Origin: a virus | IMG/VR virus record: IMGVR_UViG_3300046004_000591 | Coordinates: 1-64,000 of that record | DNA: 64,000 bases | Reading direction: 5' to 3' (one strand) | In this document: piece by piece, positions 24,812 through 33,425 of the stretch | Layout: every line of letters begins with the position of its first letter | How positions within the stretch are numbered: position 1 is the stretch's first letter | The notes under the pieces: generated by a model | The model's database searches: none | What the model saw: the letters and a program-made list of their open reading frames with translations, nothing else | Told to the model about the DNA's origin: nothing | Position numbers and translations under genes: made by a program

Positions 24812-25327
24812 CTAAATGTTATCAAATGTAAAAATATGGTATCTAAATGTTGCGGAACAAGTTATGTATTCTACGTCAGTTGATGTTGTATTCATTTCCC
24901 ATCCACCTAGGAACACTGGTCTCATGTCATGAAATAAAATGGTTCTAATTATGTTATTAGATGATGAAAGAATATGTAAAGCACCATCAGAAGATTCATT
25001 CAACGGATCGTCTAATTGTACATTATTAAATTGAGTGTAATTCTCAGGAAATCCTAATCCAACCATCCATTTATAAATTGCTAGATAATTACCTAGATCT
25101 TCATCAACAATAAAATTTACAGTGAAATCTGAATAATCTAACGTATCTCCAGTTTCATAAATTTTTGAAAATGAATTGGAAGCTTCAATTGCTGGTAATG
25201 AAATATCTGGTAAATTTACATTTGTTGAAAAGTAACTAATCTCTGGTATCTTATTGATTGTAAATTGGAATCCGTTAGATGCCAAAGGATTTACATTATG
25301 TAATGTTGGTGTTGGTAATAATGCCAT
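24812..25327 (-). CDS. Tail tube-fold baseplate protein (gp54/gp19-like)
   Basis: 171 residues. FQFTINKIPEISYFSTNVNLPDISL, LDYSDFTVNFIVDEDLGNYL and IYKWMVGLGFP are typical of a conserved T4-like phage structural family related to tail tube and tube-initiator proteins, often located beside uvsY in marine T4-like phages (recalled, not searched). Probably a baseplate or tube component. A hairpin at 25329-25361 abuts its start codon. Confidence 0.6.
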   Translation of the reverse strand: MALLPTPTLHNVNPLASNGFQFTINKIPEISYFSTNVNLPDISLPAIEASNSFSKIYETGDTLDYSDFTVNFIVDEDLGNYLAIYKWMVGLGFPENYTQFNNVQLDDPLNESSDGALHILSSSNNIIRTILFHDMRPVFLGGWEMNTTSTDVEYITCSATFRYHIFTFDNI

Positions 25328-25328
25328 G

Positions 25329-25361
25329 ATAATCTCATAATATGTTATTGTATGAGATTAT
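25329..25361. promoter_or_regulatory. Hairpin next to a start codon
   Basis: ATAATCTCATA and TATGAGATTAT form an 11-bp perfect stem with an 11-base loop. It ends one base before the ATG of the gene at 24812 and includes that gene's weak GAG ribosome site. No T-run follows on either strand, so a translational switch is more likely than a terminator. Confidence 0.45.
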
Positions 25362-25637
25362 TTAAATGGTTTCAACTCCGTTTTCATATCCAGCAATAAT
25401 TGATTCTTTCTTAACCGGTTTAACCTTAGGCGTCTTCGGTGCAGATTCAACTTTTTGTAATCCAAATTCGTCAATCTTTGGTATCTTTAATTCTGGTATA
25501 TCAATGTTGACGATTTTAACATTATTATCTATACAATATACCAAGAACAAATAAACGTATCGAATAACAATAATGTATATAGAAGCAGACACTAGATGAT
25601 TCATTAATGTCAATAAATTTGAACCAATTTCAATCAT
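25362..25637 (-). CDS. Small membrane protein
   Basis: 91 residues from ATG 25637, whose A overlaps the TGA of the upstream gene. One long hydrophobic helix (SIYIIVIRYVYLFLVYC, about residues 18-34) followed by a Pro/Lys-rich cytoplasmic tail (SAPKTPKVKPVKKES). Function unknown. Confidence 0.55.
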   Translation of the reverse strand: MIEIGSNLLTLMNHLVSASIYIIVIRYVYLFLVYCIDNNVKIVNIDIPELKIPKIDEFGLQKVESAPKTPKVKPVKKESIIAGYENGVETI

Positions 25638-25873
25638 AATTCTTTCCATCCTTCTTCAGTTAATATGTTGATAACATCTTCGGTTTCAATCCAAACTTTA
25701 GCACCGCATGATAATGGTTTGTCAGGAGAATAAACAACTTCACCATTTGTAAATTTAACGCGACGTCCGTATACGTTTTCTTTATATGTTTTACATGTAA
25801 TAACAGGGTCTCTTTCTCCTGTCTTAGTGTTATTTTTAATTACATGTTGATTGATATGAATTATCTTTTTCAT
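25634..25873 (-). CDS. Conserved T4-like hypothetical protein
   Basis: 79 residues beginning MKKIIHINQHVIKNN. The SPDKPLSCGAKVWIETE ending is a pattern I recognise from many T4-like phages, always without known function. An in-frame ATG 15 bases upstream is a less likely start. Confidence 0.6.
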   Translation of the reverse strand: MKKIIHINQHVIKNNTKTGERDPVITCKTYKENVYGRRVKFTNGEVVYSPDKPLSCGAKVWIETEDVINILTEEGWKEL

Positions 25874-26193
25874 TGAGTTGTTTCCCAATAATGATAATAA
25901 TTTGGTCTAGTTAGATTTAAATCTGAACAATAATCAATTATATCTTTTTCTGTTTTGAAATTTAAATTTACTAAAAATAATTCAGGAGGTTCAAACGATG
26001 TCGGATTGATTCTCATGATTCTACCACAAATCATTCTTTCATTTCCATCTTTATGGTATTCAAGATACTCCTGATACATATCATAGTATTCATCAATACC
26101 TTCTTCTATCATATCATCAACAGATTCTTCTTTCTCTGTATGTACATGAGATTTTTTCAACAGAGGATTTAACGCAACATGATTTCTATACAT
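25870..26193 (-). CDS. Unknown protein
   Basis: 107 residues from ATG 26193 (MYRNHVALNPLLKK) behind AAGGTG. Acidic, with a coiled DMIEEGIDEYYDMYQEYLEY helix. Overlaps the downstream gene by four bases. Function unknown. Confidence 0.5.
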   Translation of the reverse strand: MYRNHVALNPLLKKSHVHTEKEESVDDMIEEGIDEYYDMYQEYLEYHKDGNERMICGRIMRINPTSFEPPELFLVNLNFKTEKDIIDYCSDLNLTRPNYYHYWETTQ

Positions 26194-26194
26194 T

Positions 26195-26599
26195 TTACAC
26201 CTTCTTATACGATTGTAATCTTTGTTCAACAACAAGTTCTAGATACGGAGAATGTTTGGTAATGAATTTCTCTATATCCTTCTTTATGTAATCCCCTTTT
26301 ACATTGATTCCCATTTCTGTATGATACGCATAATAATAAGGAATCTCCGTAAATACATACTCTTCTACTTCAAAATCATATTGTTTCATATTATCATATA
26401 ATACATGAAACGGATCTTCATCTGCGACAAAATGTAATTCATCAATCCCATCTTCATATATTTTATTTCTTGTCTGACCGGATCCTAGACAAACATAATC
26501 GTATTCTTCTTCCAATCCAGAAATATCAACTCTCAATGTATTGATTATCTCATCTTCTTTGATATCAAATTCTTGGTCAATCACTTTAATTTTAAACAT
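26195..26599 (-). CDS. Unknown protein
   Basis: 134 residues; begins with a beta-like MFKIKVIDQEFDIKED and contains DELHFVADEDPFHVLYDNMK. Compact alpha/beta protein in a run of small minus-strand genes; no family recognised. Confidence 0.5.
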   Translation of the reverse strand: MFKIKVIDQEFDIKEDEIINTLRVDISGLEEEYDYVCLGSGQTRNKIYEDGIDELHFVADEDPFHVLYDNMKQYDFEVEEYVFTEIPYYYAYHTEMGINVKGDYIKKDIEKFITKHSPYLELVVEQRLQSYKKV

Positions 26600-26646
26600 A
26601 TCATCCTACATTAGCACACAATAATAATATCAATACAAATTCCATA

Positions 26647-26862
26647 TCATTTTTGCCTAACATTTTCAATCCTCTTTAGAATATCTTCTTTACCGCCAAT
26701 AACAATTATATGACTAATTCTTACATAAGGAAATAAATCACCTTGGTCTTCATACTCGATTCTAGTCAACAAATCGTTTTCATATATTACATCAATAATA
26801 TCATTACACCCTAACCAAGTTTCTGTTCCATTCAATAATGTAAAATATACTCTATTATTCAT
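26647..26862 (-). CDS. Unknown small protein
   Basis: 71 residues (MNNRVYFTLLNGTETWLG). Predominantly beta, could be a small SH3-like domain. Start overlaps the stop of the upstream gene. Confidence 0.5.
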   Translation of the reverse strand: MNNRVYFTLLNGTETWLGCNDIIDVIYENDLLTRIEYEDQGDLFPYVRISHIIVIGGKEDILKRIENVRQK

Positions 26863-27074
26863 TAGACACCTATTGTTTTAATGGCAAATCGTTTTGCAGA
26901 TCCAATATCATTGAAATTCCCAACTTTCCTTAGATTCTGTCTCCGTTCACCTTCACTGGAAAACAAATTGAATCCACCTCTTTTTGATTCGATAATCAAA
27001 AAGATCCAACCATCAACGTCATCTGATATGTGATGGATACCTCTCTGTTTTGAATACACCTTTGTAAAATTCAT
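26862..27074 (-). CDS. Unknown small basic protein
   Basis: 70 residues; GWIFLIIESKRGGFNLF then a basic segment EGERRQNLRKVG. Ribosome site TGGAGG upstream. Function unknown. Confidence 0.5.
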   Translation of the reverse strand: MNFTKVYSKQRGIHHISDDVDGWIFLIIESKRGGFNLFSSEGERRQNLRKVGNFNDIGSAKRFAIKTIGV

Positions 27075-27102
27075 TTTAATCCTCCATTAATGTTTGTTTT
27101 TG

Positions 27103-27145
27103 TTATCCTGTAGAGTTGATTGACATATATTATAAACATTCCACT
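27103..27145 (-). repeat. Isolated fragment of the promoter cassette
   Basis: Contains TCCTGTAGAGTTGATTGACA and a following TATTATAAA/CATTCCACT segment, matching the middle of cassette copies M1 and M2 and, inverted, the tandem array. It carries neither the TTTCGA promoter nor the conserved leader. Confidence 0.7.
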
Positions 27146-27164
27146 ATCAAGCAGTTTTCCATGT

Positions 27165-27935
27165 TTAATCGTCTCTTTCGTATCCACTCATAATCATTAT
27201 CTGATTAATCAACCAAAAGATATTCTGCTTGGGAATAATAACCCGTTCTTCACCGTCTGTAATTTCAATACATTCATCAGATAAATTTACAACATTCAAA
27301 TTATCCAAGAACATTACATGAATATATCCTTCATAATCAAATATTCTATGCCAAACTAATCCTGTTTCCTCTCTTACGATTTCCTTAATAAACCCCAAAT
27401 GATAATCTAATCCTTCTTCGGAATCTATCGTTTCCTTATCTTCCAAATATGAAAATCCCATTATTGGTTCGTCGGTTTCAATATCAATGGCATCCATAAT
27501 GTATTTAGAATCTTCATCCTCCATTTCATCGATGTATAATCTAAACACTTTCTTACCATCAAAATCAAACGATTTAACATCACCAGTTTGATAAAATTTA
27601 ATAATTTCCAATTCAGTTTTCCAATTATCTGAATCGATCTTATATCGAACAAATACCAATTTTAATTTATCTTCTTTTGTTCTGAACACTTCATATTCGG
27701 TTACATTATATTCTTTACGCAAAAATCTAATGACTACTTGGATATCCGTTTCCATATCAATTTTATCAACATGTTTAATCCATGTTGATTCGTAATCTTC
27801 AAAATTCAATAAAATATCGTCTCCAGAACAATTAACATCAACTATTGTAACTGCATTATCCAATAATAACGAATCATCACCAGATAATTTATACGATTCA
27901 ACCAATGATTCTAATGTAATCTTAGACTTTTTCAT
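27165..27935 (-). CDS. Unknown acidic protein
   Basis: 256 residues from ATG 27935 (MKKSKITLESLVESYKLSG). Very acidic, with a duplicated look: strands such as KIDMETDIQVVIRFLRKEYN in the first half and GLVWHRIFDYEGYIHVMFLD in the second. Related in style to the products of 28849 and 45062 (short beta segments with ITDGEE-like acids). Function unknown. Confidence 0.5.
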   Translation of the reverse strand: MKKSKITLESLVESYKLSGDDSLLLDNAVTIVDVNCSGDDILLNFEDYESTWIKHVDKIDMETDIQVVIRFLRKEYNVTEYEVFRTKEDKLKLVFVRYKIDSDNWKTELEIIKFYQTGDVKSFDFDGKKVFRLYIDEMEDEDSKYIMDAIDIETDEPIMGFSYLEDKETIDSEEGLDYHLGFIKEIVREETGLVWHRIFDYEGYIHVMFLDNLNVVNLSDECIEITDGEERVIIPKQNIFWLINQIMIMSGYERDD

Positions 27936-28302
27936 AATTATTACCATATTCAGAGATTGTTGTATTACTATATTCTTTGGCAATTTCTCTAGGTTCTTCC
28001 CATTTAACCAACATCTCTGTTTTTAATGGGTCTGTTCTGTTACCAGATACGGTAACCGAGTATCCGTATCCTAACAATCTTTCCTTCAATATATTGAAAC
28101 AATGAAATAAATCATCTTGACCAACAAAATCAGAAAAATGCTGCCATGTAAATACACATTTCATGTCCGCAGATTTACTTCTAACCAACGGTTCAATCTT
28201 ACGAGTAATCATCTGTTCAACCAATCCATCGATTCGTTCAGATTCCATCTGCTTCTTTGTATTACCCAATTTATACGCTTCTAATGCTGTAATCATATTC
28301 AT
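27922..28302 (-). CDS. Unknown protein
   Basis: 126 residues from ATG 28302 (next Met two codons later). Basic N-terminal helix (LEAYKLGNTKKQMESERIDG) and a C-terminal ferredoxin-like pattern (HCFNILKERLLGYGYSVTV). Overlaps both neighbours. Function unknown. Confidence 0.5.
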   Translation of the reverse strand: MNMITALEAYKLGNTKKQMESERIDGLVEQMITRKIEPLVRSKSADMKCVFTWQHFSDFVGQDDLFHCFNILKERLLGYGYSVTVSGNRTDPLKTEMLVKWEEPREIAKEYSNTTISEYGNNYEKV

Positions 28303-28304
28303 TC

Positions 28305-28814
28305 TCAACTGTAAAGTGTAACTTCTTCAATAAATTCAATCAAACTGTTATTTCTAGTGTCCGGTGGACATGATTCCTTCCCAGTTCTATACCATTTTCG
28401 ATTTTGCGTATCGCCAATCAATCTACCATAACATAAATCTTTGTCACCAATCTGTTTAATCAACGCAGTATCACCGATAACCGTTTTATAGATACCAACC
28501 TTGGAAACGTAAAATGGTTTAATCACTTCCTTATTGAAAAATTCTGGTATCTGATTGTATTGTCTATTTGTCACCAAATCTCTTGGTTCTAAATTCCTAT
28601 AGAATGTTACATGTCTATCCTTTAATCCAATGAGTGTGAATTTTTCAACTCCATTTTCCACACTAGATGAAGTTGCTTCGTATACATCTTCAGTTCCAAA
28701 TTTCTGATAACATTTTCCAACTTCAATTTTAACTGGAACGTCTATAAGTTTCTTACAATCGACGCAAAATAAGTCGTCGTCTATTCTTTTGAAATCTATA
28801 CATTTATGATTCAT
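28305..28814 (-). CDS. Unknown protein with CxxC motif
   Basis: 169 residues. Starts MNHKCIDFKRIDDDLFCVDC; the Cys at 5, 17 and 20 might bind metal. A beta-rich middle follows (KCYQKFGTEDVYEATSSS). No family recognised. Confidence 0.5.
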   Translation of the reverse strand: MNHKCIDFKRIDDDLFCVDCKKLIDVPVKIEVGKCYQKFGTEDVYEATSSSVENGVEKFTLIGLKDRHVTFYRNLEPRDLVTNRQYNQIPEFFNKEVIKPFYVSKVGIYKTVIGDTALIKQIGDKDLCYGRLIGDTQNRKWYRTGKESCPPDTRNNSLIEFIEEVTLYS

Positions 28815-28848
28815 TTACAATTTCCTGTATGTAGTAAAATTCCATTTA

Positions 28849-29454
28849 TTATGAACTATAAAATTTATTGTTAATATCAAAACATAATAGATACATCGTC
28901 CCATCTAAACAAAAACATCTGGTAACTTCTAAATTACTGTTTGACATTCCTTTCAAATATCCTTCTGCATAATCATACAATTGATATGAAGAAAAATCAG
29001 AATTTGGCATATTGAATTTATGTTTTTCACTATTTGATACATTTTCAATAACAATATCGGTATCATTATACATACAAAGTCTATAACAAACCAACGGGTA
29101 TCCTTCAAACACAGAAGGATCTTTATCCAGACAATAATTGTTTGTTAATCTTTTATGTTCTTGAACGTAACTGTACATTTCATTTTTAGAAAATACAATA
29201 TAAATTTTATCATCTTCTTCGAATGATTCATATTCAAATACATCGTAATAATTACTGATGTATCCAATAACATTATCGGCATTCACTTTATCAACATATG
29301 AAATCATAATTTTAGTTTCATTATGATTACCTTGATATTTCAATTCATATTTACATTCGGACAATTTAGAAACGACCAACAAATTCAATCCGTTTCTATA
29401 CACCACATTTTCAAAATCTTTAGTTTGTTGATATTCTTCAATAATTTCTTTCAT
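28849..29454 (-). CDS. Unknown protein
   Basis: 201 residues, acidic and tyrosine-rich. FEEDDKIYIVFSKNEMYSYV and LDGTMYLLCFDINNKF suggest two similar beta segments, as in the products of 27165 and 45062. Follows the promoter at 29484. Confidence 0.5.
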   Translation of the reverse strand: MKEIIEEYQQTKDFENVVYRNGLNLLVVSKLSECKYELKYQGNHNETKIMISYVDKVNADNVIGYISNYYDVFEYESFEEDDKIYIVFSKNEMYSYVQEHKRLTNNYCLDKDPSVFEGYPLVCYRLCMYNDTDIVIENVSNSEKHKFNMPNSDFSSYQLYDYAEGYLKGMSNSNLEVTRCFCLDGTMYLLCFDINNKFYSS

Positions 29455-29483
29455 TTTTGTTCTCCAGTTAATTTAAAAATTCT

Positions 29484-29511
29484 ATTATACATCTCTTTTC
29501 TTTAATTTCAA
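29484..29511 (-). promoter_or_regulatory. TTGAAA-16-TATAAT promoter
   Basis: Minus strand TTGAAA, 16 bases, TATAATAGAA, overlapping the stop of the homing endonuclease gene and upstream of the gene at 28849. Confidence 0.6.
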
Positions 29512-30669
29512 AGCATTTTTCTCATTTCTAAATTTATATCCTTCTGGTAGTTCATATTCATTAACTACGTCAAACCATTTTATATCTTTTGAATCGTTTA
29601 TGTTAACAATTTGTGCTTGTCCTTTAAAGGATATCGCAGAATTTGCTCTTGCTGCTTTTAATTTTGCTTTACGTTCATCCGATGAATTTGATGGTCTACC
29701 TTTAATGTATTCAGGATACAAATGTTTATCTTTAAGATTCATTAAAAATTCATGCATAGTTACGGGATGATAATACCAATCACTACCATATTTTGGATTA
29801 TTTTCTCCTCTAATACTATTATATTGGGTTGATGGTAATCCTTTGGTGAATCCTTCTTGAGCAGTTTCGTCCGATTCAAAATACATTATTTCATCAGTTT
29901 CATAATTATAATATGGATGTTTTCCATAATTGCCATTATTTTCACCAGAACGATCTCCAGACCATTCTGTTCTTTGTTCTTCCGTCATACCAATACCATT
30001 AATATATCCTTCTGGTATTTGTTGATTTAATTGTATTCTAACTGTTTCTAATGTTTCTGGGTTGTAATATAATTTAGAACCTAAATTTTTACCAACATTA
30101 GATTCAACCATCTTTTGTCTGCGTTCGAAATCCATACCAAACAAATATCCTTCTGGTAATTCTTCTCCAGAATATAATAATTTGCTGGAATTTGGAATAT
30201 CAGGATTGAATATCCATTTTGTACCATATGCTGGATTATTTTCTCCAGTTGATGCGATTGTTATCTTTTCCAACCATCCTTCATATGTTCCATTTTCTTT
30301 CATACGAATAAATGCTAAATCTTCATCGTAATTCCCTCTAATATCATTAAATCTATCCCATCCACCTAGACCATCTTCTGGAATTAAATTAGCCCATTCT
30401 TTTGAATTTACAATATCATATTGTTCGGAAAATTCTAAAGCAAAATCACTTATTGTTTCTGGTTCATAGAACCATTCTGAAATCCATTCGTTGATTACAT
30501 GTTCAACTCCATGTTTCTTAATATGTCTAACCCAATACGTTCCTGAACCTTTGTATTTGTCTATATCTTCAGATACAGTCTGTCCAAAGTATCTCATTCC
30601 AGTAACAGAATGTTGTTTAATGTATAATCTTCTTGGTGTAAATTCACTTTCCATAATATAAAATCTCAT
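29485..30669 (-). CDS. GIY-YIG homing endonuclease (Seg-like)
   Basis: 394 residues. RRLYIKQHSVTGMRYFGQT is the GIY-YIG core of phage Seg-type enzymes, with KYKGSGTYWVRHIKKHG carrying the conserved Arg and His region. Downstream, repeated ENNPAYGTKW, ENNGNYGKHPYY and ENNPKYGSDWYY units alternate with NPDTLETV-like segments, probably sequence-specific DNA-binding modules. The start may be ATG 30669 or 30654. It lies back to back with another endonuclease gene downstream of the capsid gene. Confidence 0.8.
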   Translation of the reverse strand: MRFYIMESEFTPRRLYIKQHSVTGMRYFGQTVSEDIDKYKGSGTYWVRHIKKHGVEHVINEWISEWFYEPETISDFALEFSEQYDIVNSKEWANLIPEDGLGGWDRFNDIRGNYDEDLAFIRMKENGTYEGWLEKITIASTGENNPAYGTKWIFNPDIPNSSKLLYSGEELPEGYLFGMDFERRQKMVESNVGKNLGSKLYYNPETLETVRIQLNQQIPEGYINGIGMTEEQRTEWSGDRSGENNGNYGKHPYYNYETDEIMYFESDETAQEGFTKGLPSTQYNSIRGENNPKYGSDWYYHPVTMHEFLMNLKDKHLYPEYIKGRPSNSSDERKAKLKAARANSAISFKGQAQIVNINDSKDIKWFDVVNEYELPEGYKFRNEKNALKLKKRDV

Positions 30670-30688
30670 ATTTGTTAATAAAATGATA

Positions 30689-31948
30689 TTATATACTTTT
30701 CTTTAATCTAGAGATATTTTTATTATTACAAAATTTATAACCTTCTGGTAATTCATAATGTTCATCCAAAACGATAAATCTATAATCTGTTTTATCTTTG
30801 ATATTTACAATCTTTACCTTATTTTTATTATGTACAGGTTTATCTCGTTTTTTAGTTATTATACCTCGAATCCACCCTTCTTTAGGGAATTCTCCATCTT
30901 TTATTCTATAATTTTTAACACCATCATTCCACATAGTTGAACCATTTTGAGTTACAACAATCTCATACGGTTTTCTAGTCAATCCCCCTTTAACCCATCC
31001 TTCTGGTTCAGTTCCTGGAGTATAATTACGTTCAATTTCTCCATTATTATATGCACATTTATTTTTGTTGTATTCTGCACCCATCCTTGAAATAGATTCA
31101 TATTGTTCCATCTGTTTATCAGTCTTTGGTTTCTGTATCAATCCTATTTCTTTAATCACAGGATCGTCTATGTTAATATAACCATAATAATCTCCATTAG
31201 GGTACAAATATGCATATCTATTTTCCATTGAAGCAGAAACCTTTTCATATTTCAATCCATCTCGATATGTTCTATCTTCTCCTGTTAATCCAACAACCCA
31301 TCCTTGATTAAGGTATTCAACATATTCTGGCGACATCAATCTAACATTAACTGAATTATCTAAGAAAAATAATTCAACCATTCTATATTTCAATTTAGAT
31401 TCAGACATTTTTAATTTTGTGTCTTCGGAATGTAATAATCCAGTATTATTACCAACCAAATTCAATTCTTGTATCTTTGGATCCGAATAATGTAAGAAGT
31501 ATTTGTTATCGGATGAATCTTTATATGTTGCATATCCTTGTTGGACTACACTTCTTCTAAGGTTTGCGTCTTTTTTAACTTTATCTAAAAATTGTAATTT
31601 AGTTTTAGTTGGTATTTTTCTATGAGATAATAATGAATTTGTTTCTGAATTAAAATTACCCAACATACATTCTAATGCCATTGATTGGGATCCTTTATAA
31701 GATTTCCATAAAATAACATGAGCGATTAAATGTTGTTTAAATGTCAATTCTATATAATTCCAAGGATATTCTTTTAAATTTTCATACTCCGGAAACAAAT
31801 CTTCTGCTTTTGGTAAAATGTGGTGTGTTTCTGTATATTCGTCAATTAAATTTTTATTTTGTTCTTTGCAATAATTTATAAATTTGTAATATCGTTTTAC
31901 ATAATGTACATTACACGATTTTGATAATAACAAGTCTAAAATTTCCAT
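30689..31948 (-). CDS. HNH homing endonuclease
   Basis: 419 residues. YTETHHILPKAEDLFPE followed by IELTFKQHLIAHVILWKS is the phage HNH homing endonuclease signature. The C-terminal half has repeated binding-type units (WNDGVKNYRIKDGEFPKEGW, PYEIVVTQNG) and ends YELPEGYKFCNNKNISRLKK. That end is nearly the same as the C-terminus of the adjacent GIY-YIG enzyme (YELPEGYKFRNEKNALKLKK), which indicates module sharing. Expressed from its own promoter at 31977. Confidence 0.82.
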   Translation of the reverse strand: MEILDLLLSKSCNVHYVKRYYKFINYCKEQNKNLIDEYTETHHILPKAEDLFPEYENLKEYPWNYIELTFKQHLIAHVILWKSYKGSQSMALECMLGNFNSETNSLLSHRKIPTKTKLQFLDKVKKDANLRRSVVQQGYATYKDSSDNKYFLHYSDPKIQELNLVGNNTGLLHSEDTKLKMSESKLKYRMVELFFLDNSVNVRLMSPEYVEYLNQGWVVGLTGEDRTYRDGLKYEKVSASMENRYAYLYPNGDYYGYINIDDPVIKEIGLIQKPKTDKQMEQYESISRMGAEYNKNKCAYNNGEIERNYTPGTEPEGWVKGGLTRKPYEIVVTQNGSTMWNDGVKNYRIKDGEFPKEGWIRGIITKKRDKPVHNKNKVKIVNIKDKTDYRFIVLDEHYELPEGYKFCNNKNISRLKKSI

Positions 31949-31976
31949 TTTGATTCTCCTCTTAAAATAATTTTAT

Positions 31977-32005
31977 ATTATATTACGTATCATTACAAAA
32001 CGAAA
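31977..32005 (-). promoter_or_regulatory. TTTCGT-17-TATAAT promoter
   Basis: Minus strand GTCTTTCGT, 17 bases, TATAAT, immediately after the capsid gene terminator, in front of the HNH homing endonuclease gene. Confidence 0.62.
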
Positions 32006-32009
32006 GACA

Positions 32010-32045
32010 ATAAAAATCCCAAGACGACTTTCATCGCTTGGGATT
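32010..32045 (-). terminator. Rho-independent terminator after the capsid gene
   Basis: AATCCCAAG/CTTGGGATT stem with TTTTATTG on the minus strand. It closes the head operon and is joined to the next promoter. Confidence 0.8.
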
Positions 32046-32081
32046 TGAATGATTTATAAAAACTTGTTATAAATCAAAGGT

Positions 32082-33398
32082 CTACATAATATTTGTAACC
32101 TTCAGCTTCCGGAAGTAGCAATTTGAACCGGCATACAAACCATTGTCGCCAACGTTAGTTGCGGCAAATGGATTAGCAACCAAACCATAACGAGTTGTGA
32201 AGCCAATTTTTGGTTGGAATGTGCTCGGATCTACAGCGCGGCGCAATTCGAGGGGAATATAAGGACAAAAGTAGAGACCTCCATCCATCTGACTTTGACC
32301 TTTGTAACCTACAACTAAATACTGCTGGTCACTCATGTTGCTTGAATATGGATCGATGAATACTTTATAACGACCATTCAATACACCAGCAAAAGTTGTA
32401 CTTGTGTCATCAACATTCAAATTTGTGTTTAACGCAGGAGCATAATCTAAAGCACCAGCCATTGACAATGCACTAGCAACGTCAGCAGAACAGATGATGA
32501 AGTTACCGCGACCGCGACGTGTCATGTGACCGATAGCGTTTGCTTCGCGTTCAATTTGGAATAACAAACCTTTGAATTTTTCAACAGACCAACGACCATT
32601 AGAGTCAACGTCTAAATCGAATGTACCAGCAACTGCCGTGCCATTAACAGCACCAGGCATAGCAGACAAATAAACAGTACGGATGATTTCACGGTTTTGT
32701 TCAGCAAGAATTTCAGTTGACAAAATGTTAATCAATTCTGCTTCAGCATCTAAACCATGAACAGCTTGTAAATCTTGTGCCAATTCGTTTGTGTATTCTG
32801 CCTTTAATGCGCGAGATTTAGCGACAACAGAAGTTTTTTCGATGCTGAATGCCATTTCACCATAAGGGTCCGCACCAGCACTACCCAATGCTTCTTTATC
32901 TGCAGTAGACATACCAACACCAGTGTTATAACCAGCAGCGAATGGGTTTGTGCCAGTTTGGTTACCATTAACAGGAGTTGCTGTACCATCAAACAATGCG
33001 TTTAATTTACCAGAAGCTTCTGTGTTTGCTTCATTGTATAACGCTTCGGCACCATTTTGAGTAGCATAACGCGATTTCATTGCGAAAATCAAACCAGTAG
33101 GTTGGTTCATTGGTTGAACACCACAGATGTCATATGCAATCAATTGTGGCATCGCACGACGAACTAAACTGATAAGAATAGGATCGTAACCGGCAACACC
33201 ACCTGTTGCCGCACCAGCGCCGCCTAAACCAATACCAGCACCACCGCCGTTAGCTGGAGCAGCTTCTTGTAAGAATTTTTCTTGGTTTTCTAATAATTGG
33301 GCAGTAACTTCGCGACGGGTTTTATCAGCAATTTTAGGAGAACCTTCATGTTCTAAAATTGGAGCCCATTTTTTAATTAATTCTGAACGAGTAGTCAT
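32082..33398 (-). CDS. 23: Major capsid protein, T4 gp23-like
   Basis: 438 residues versus 521 in T4. YDPILISLVRRAMPQLIAYDICGVQPMNQPTGLIFAMKSRY is the conserved N-domain text of T4-like capsid proteins (given here as two overlapping halves: YDPILISLVRRAMPQL and CGVQPMNQPTGLIFAMKSRY). Before it, FLQE/AAPAN at residues 42-49 fits the prohead protease rule L-x-E, predicting removal of about 45 residues. Forms the hexameric shell. Transcribed with gp22 upstream and ended by the terminator at 32010. Confidence 0.95.
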   Translation of the reverse strand: MTTRSELIKKWAPILEHEGSPKIADKTRREVTAQLLENQEKFLQEAAPANGGGAGIGLGGAGAATGGVAGYDPILISLVRRAMPQLIAYDICGVQPMNQPTGLIFAMKSRYATQNGAEALYNEANTEASGKLNALFDGTATPVNGNQTGTNPFAAGYNTGVGMSTADKEALGSAGADPYGEMAFSIEKTSVVAKSRALKAEYTNELAQDLQAVHGLDAEAELINILSTEILAEQNREIIRTVYLSAMPGAVNGTAVAGTFDLDVDSNGRWSVEKFKGLLFQIEREANAIGHMTRRGRGNFIICSADVASALSMAGALDYAPALNTNLNVDDTSTTFAGVLNGRYKVFIDPYSSNMSDQQYLVVGYKGQSQMDGGLYFCPYIPLELRRAVDPSTFQPKIGFTTRYGLVANPFAATNVGDNGLYAGSNCYFRKLKVTNIM

Positions 33399-33425
33399 TT
33401 TGTATAATTCCTTTTTGGTATAGTA

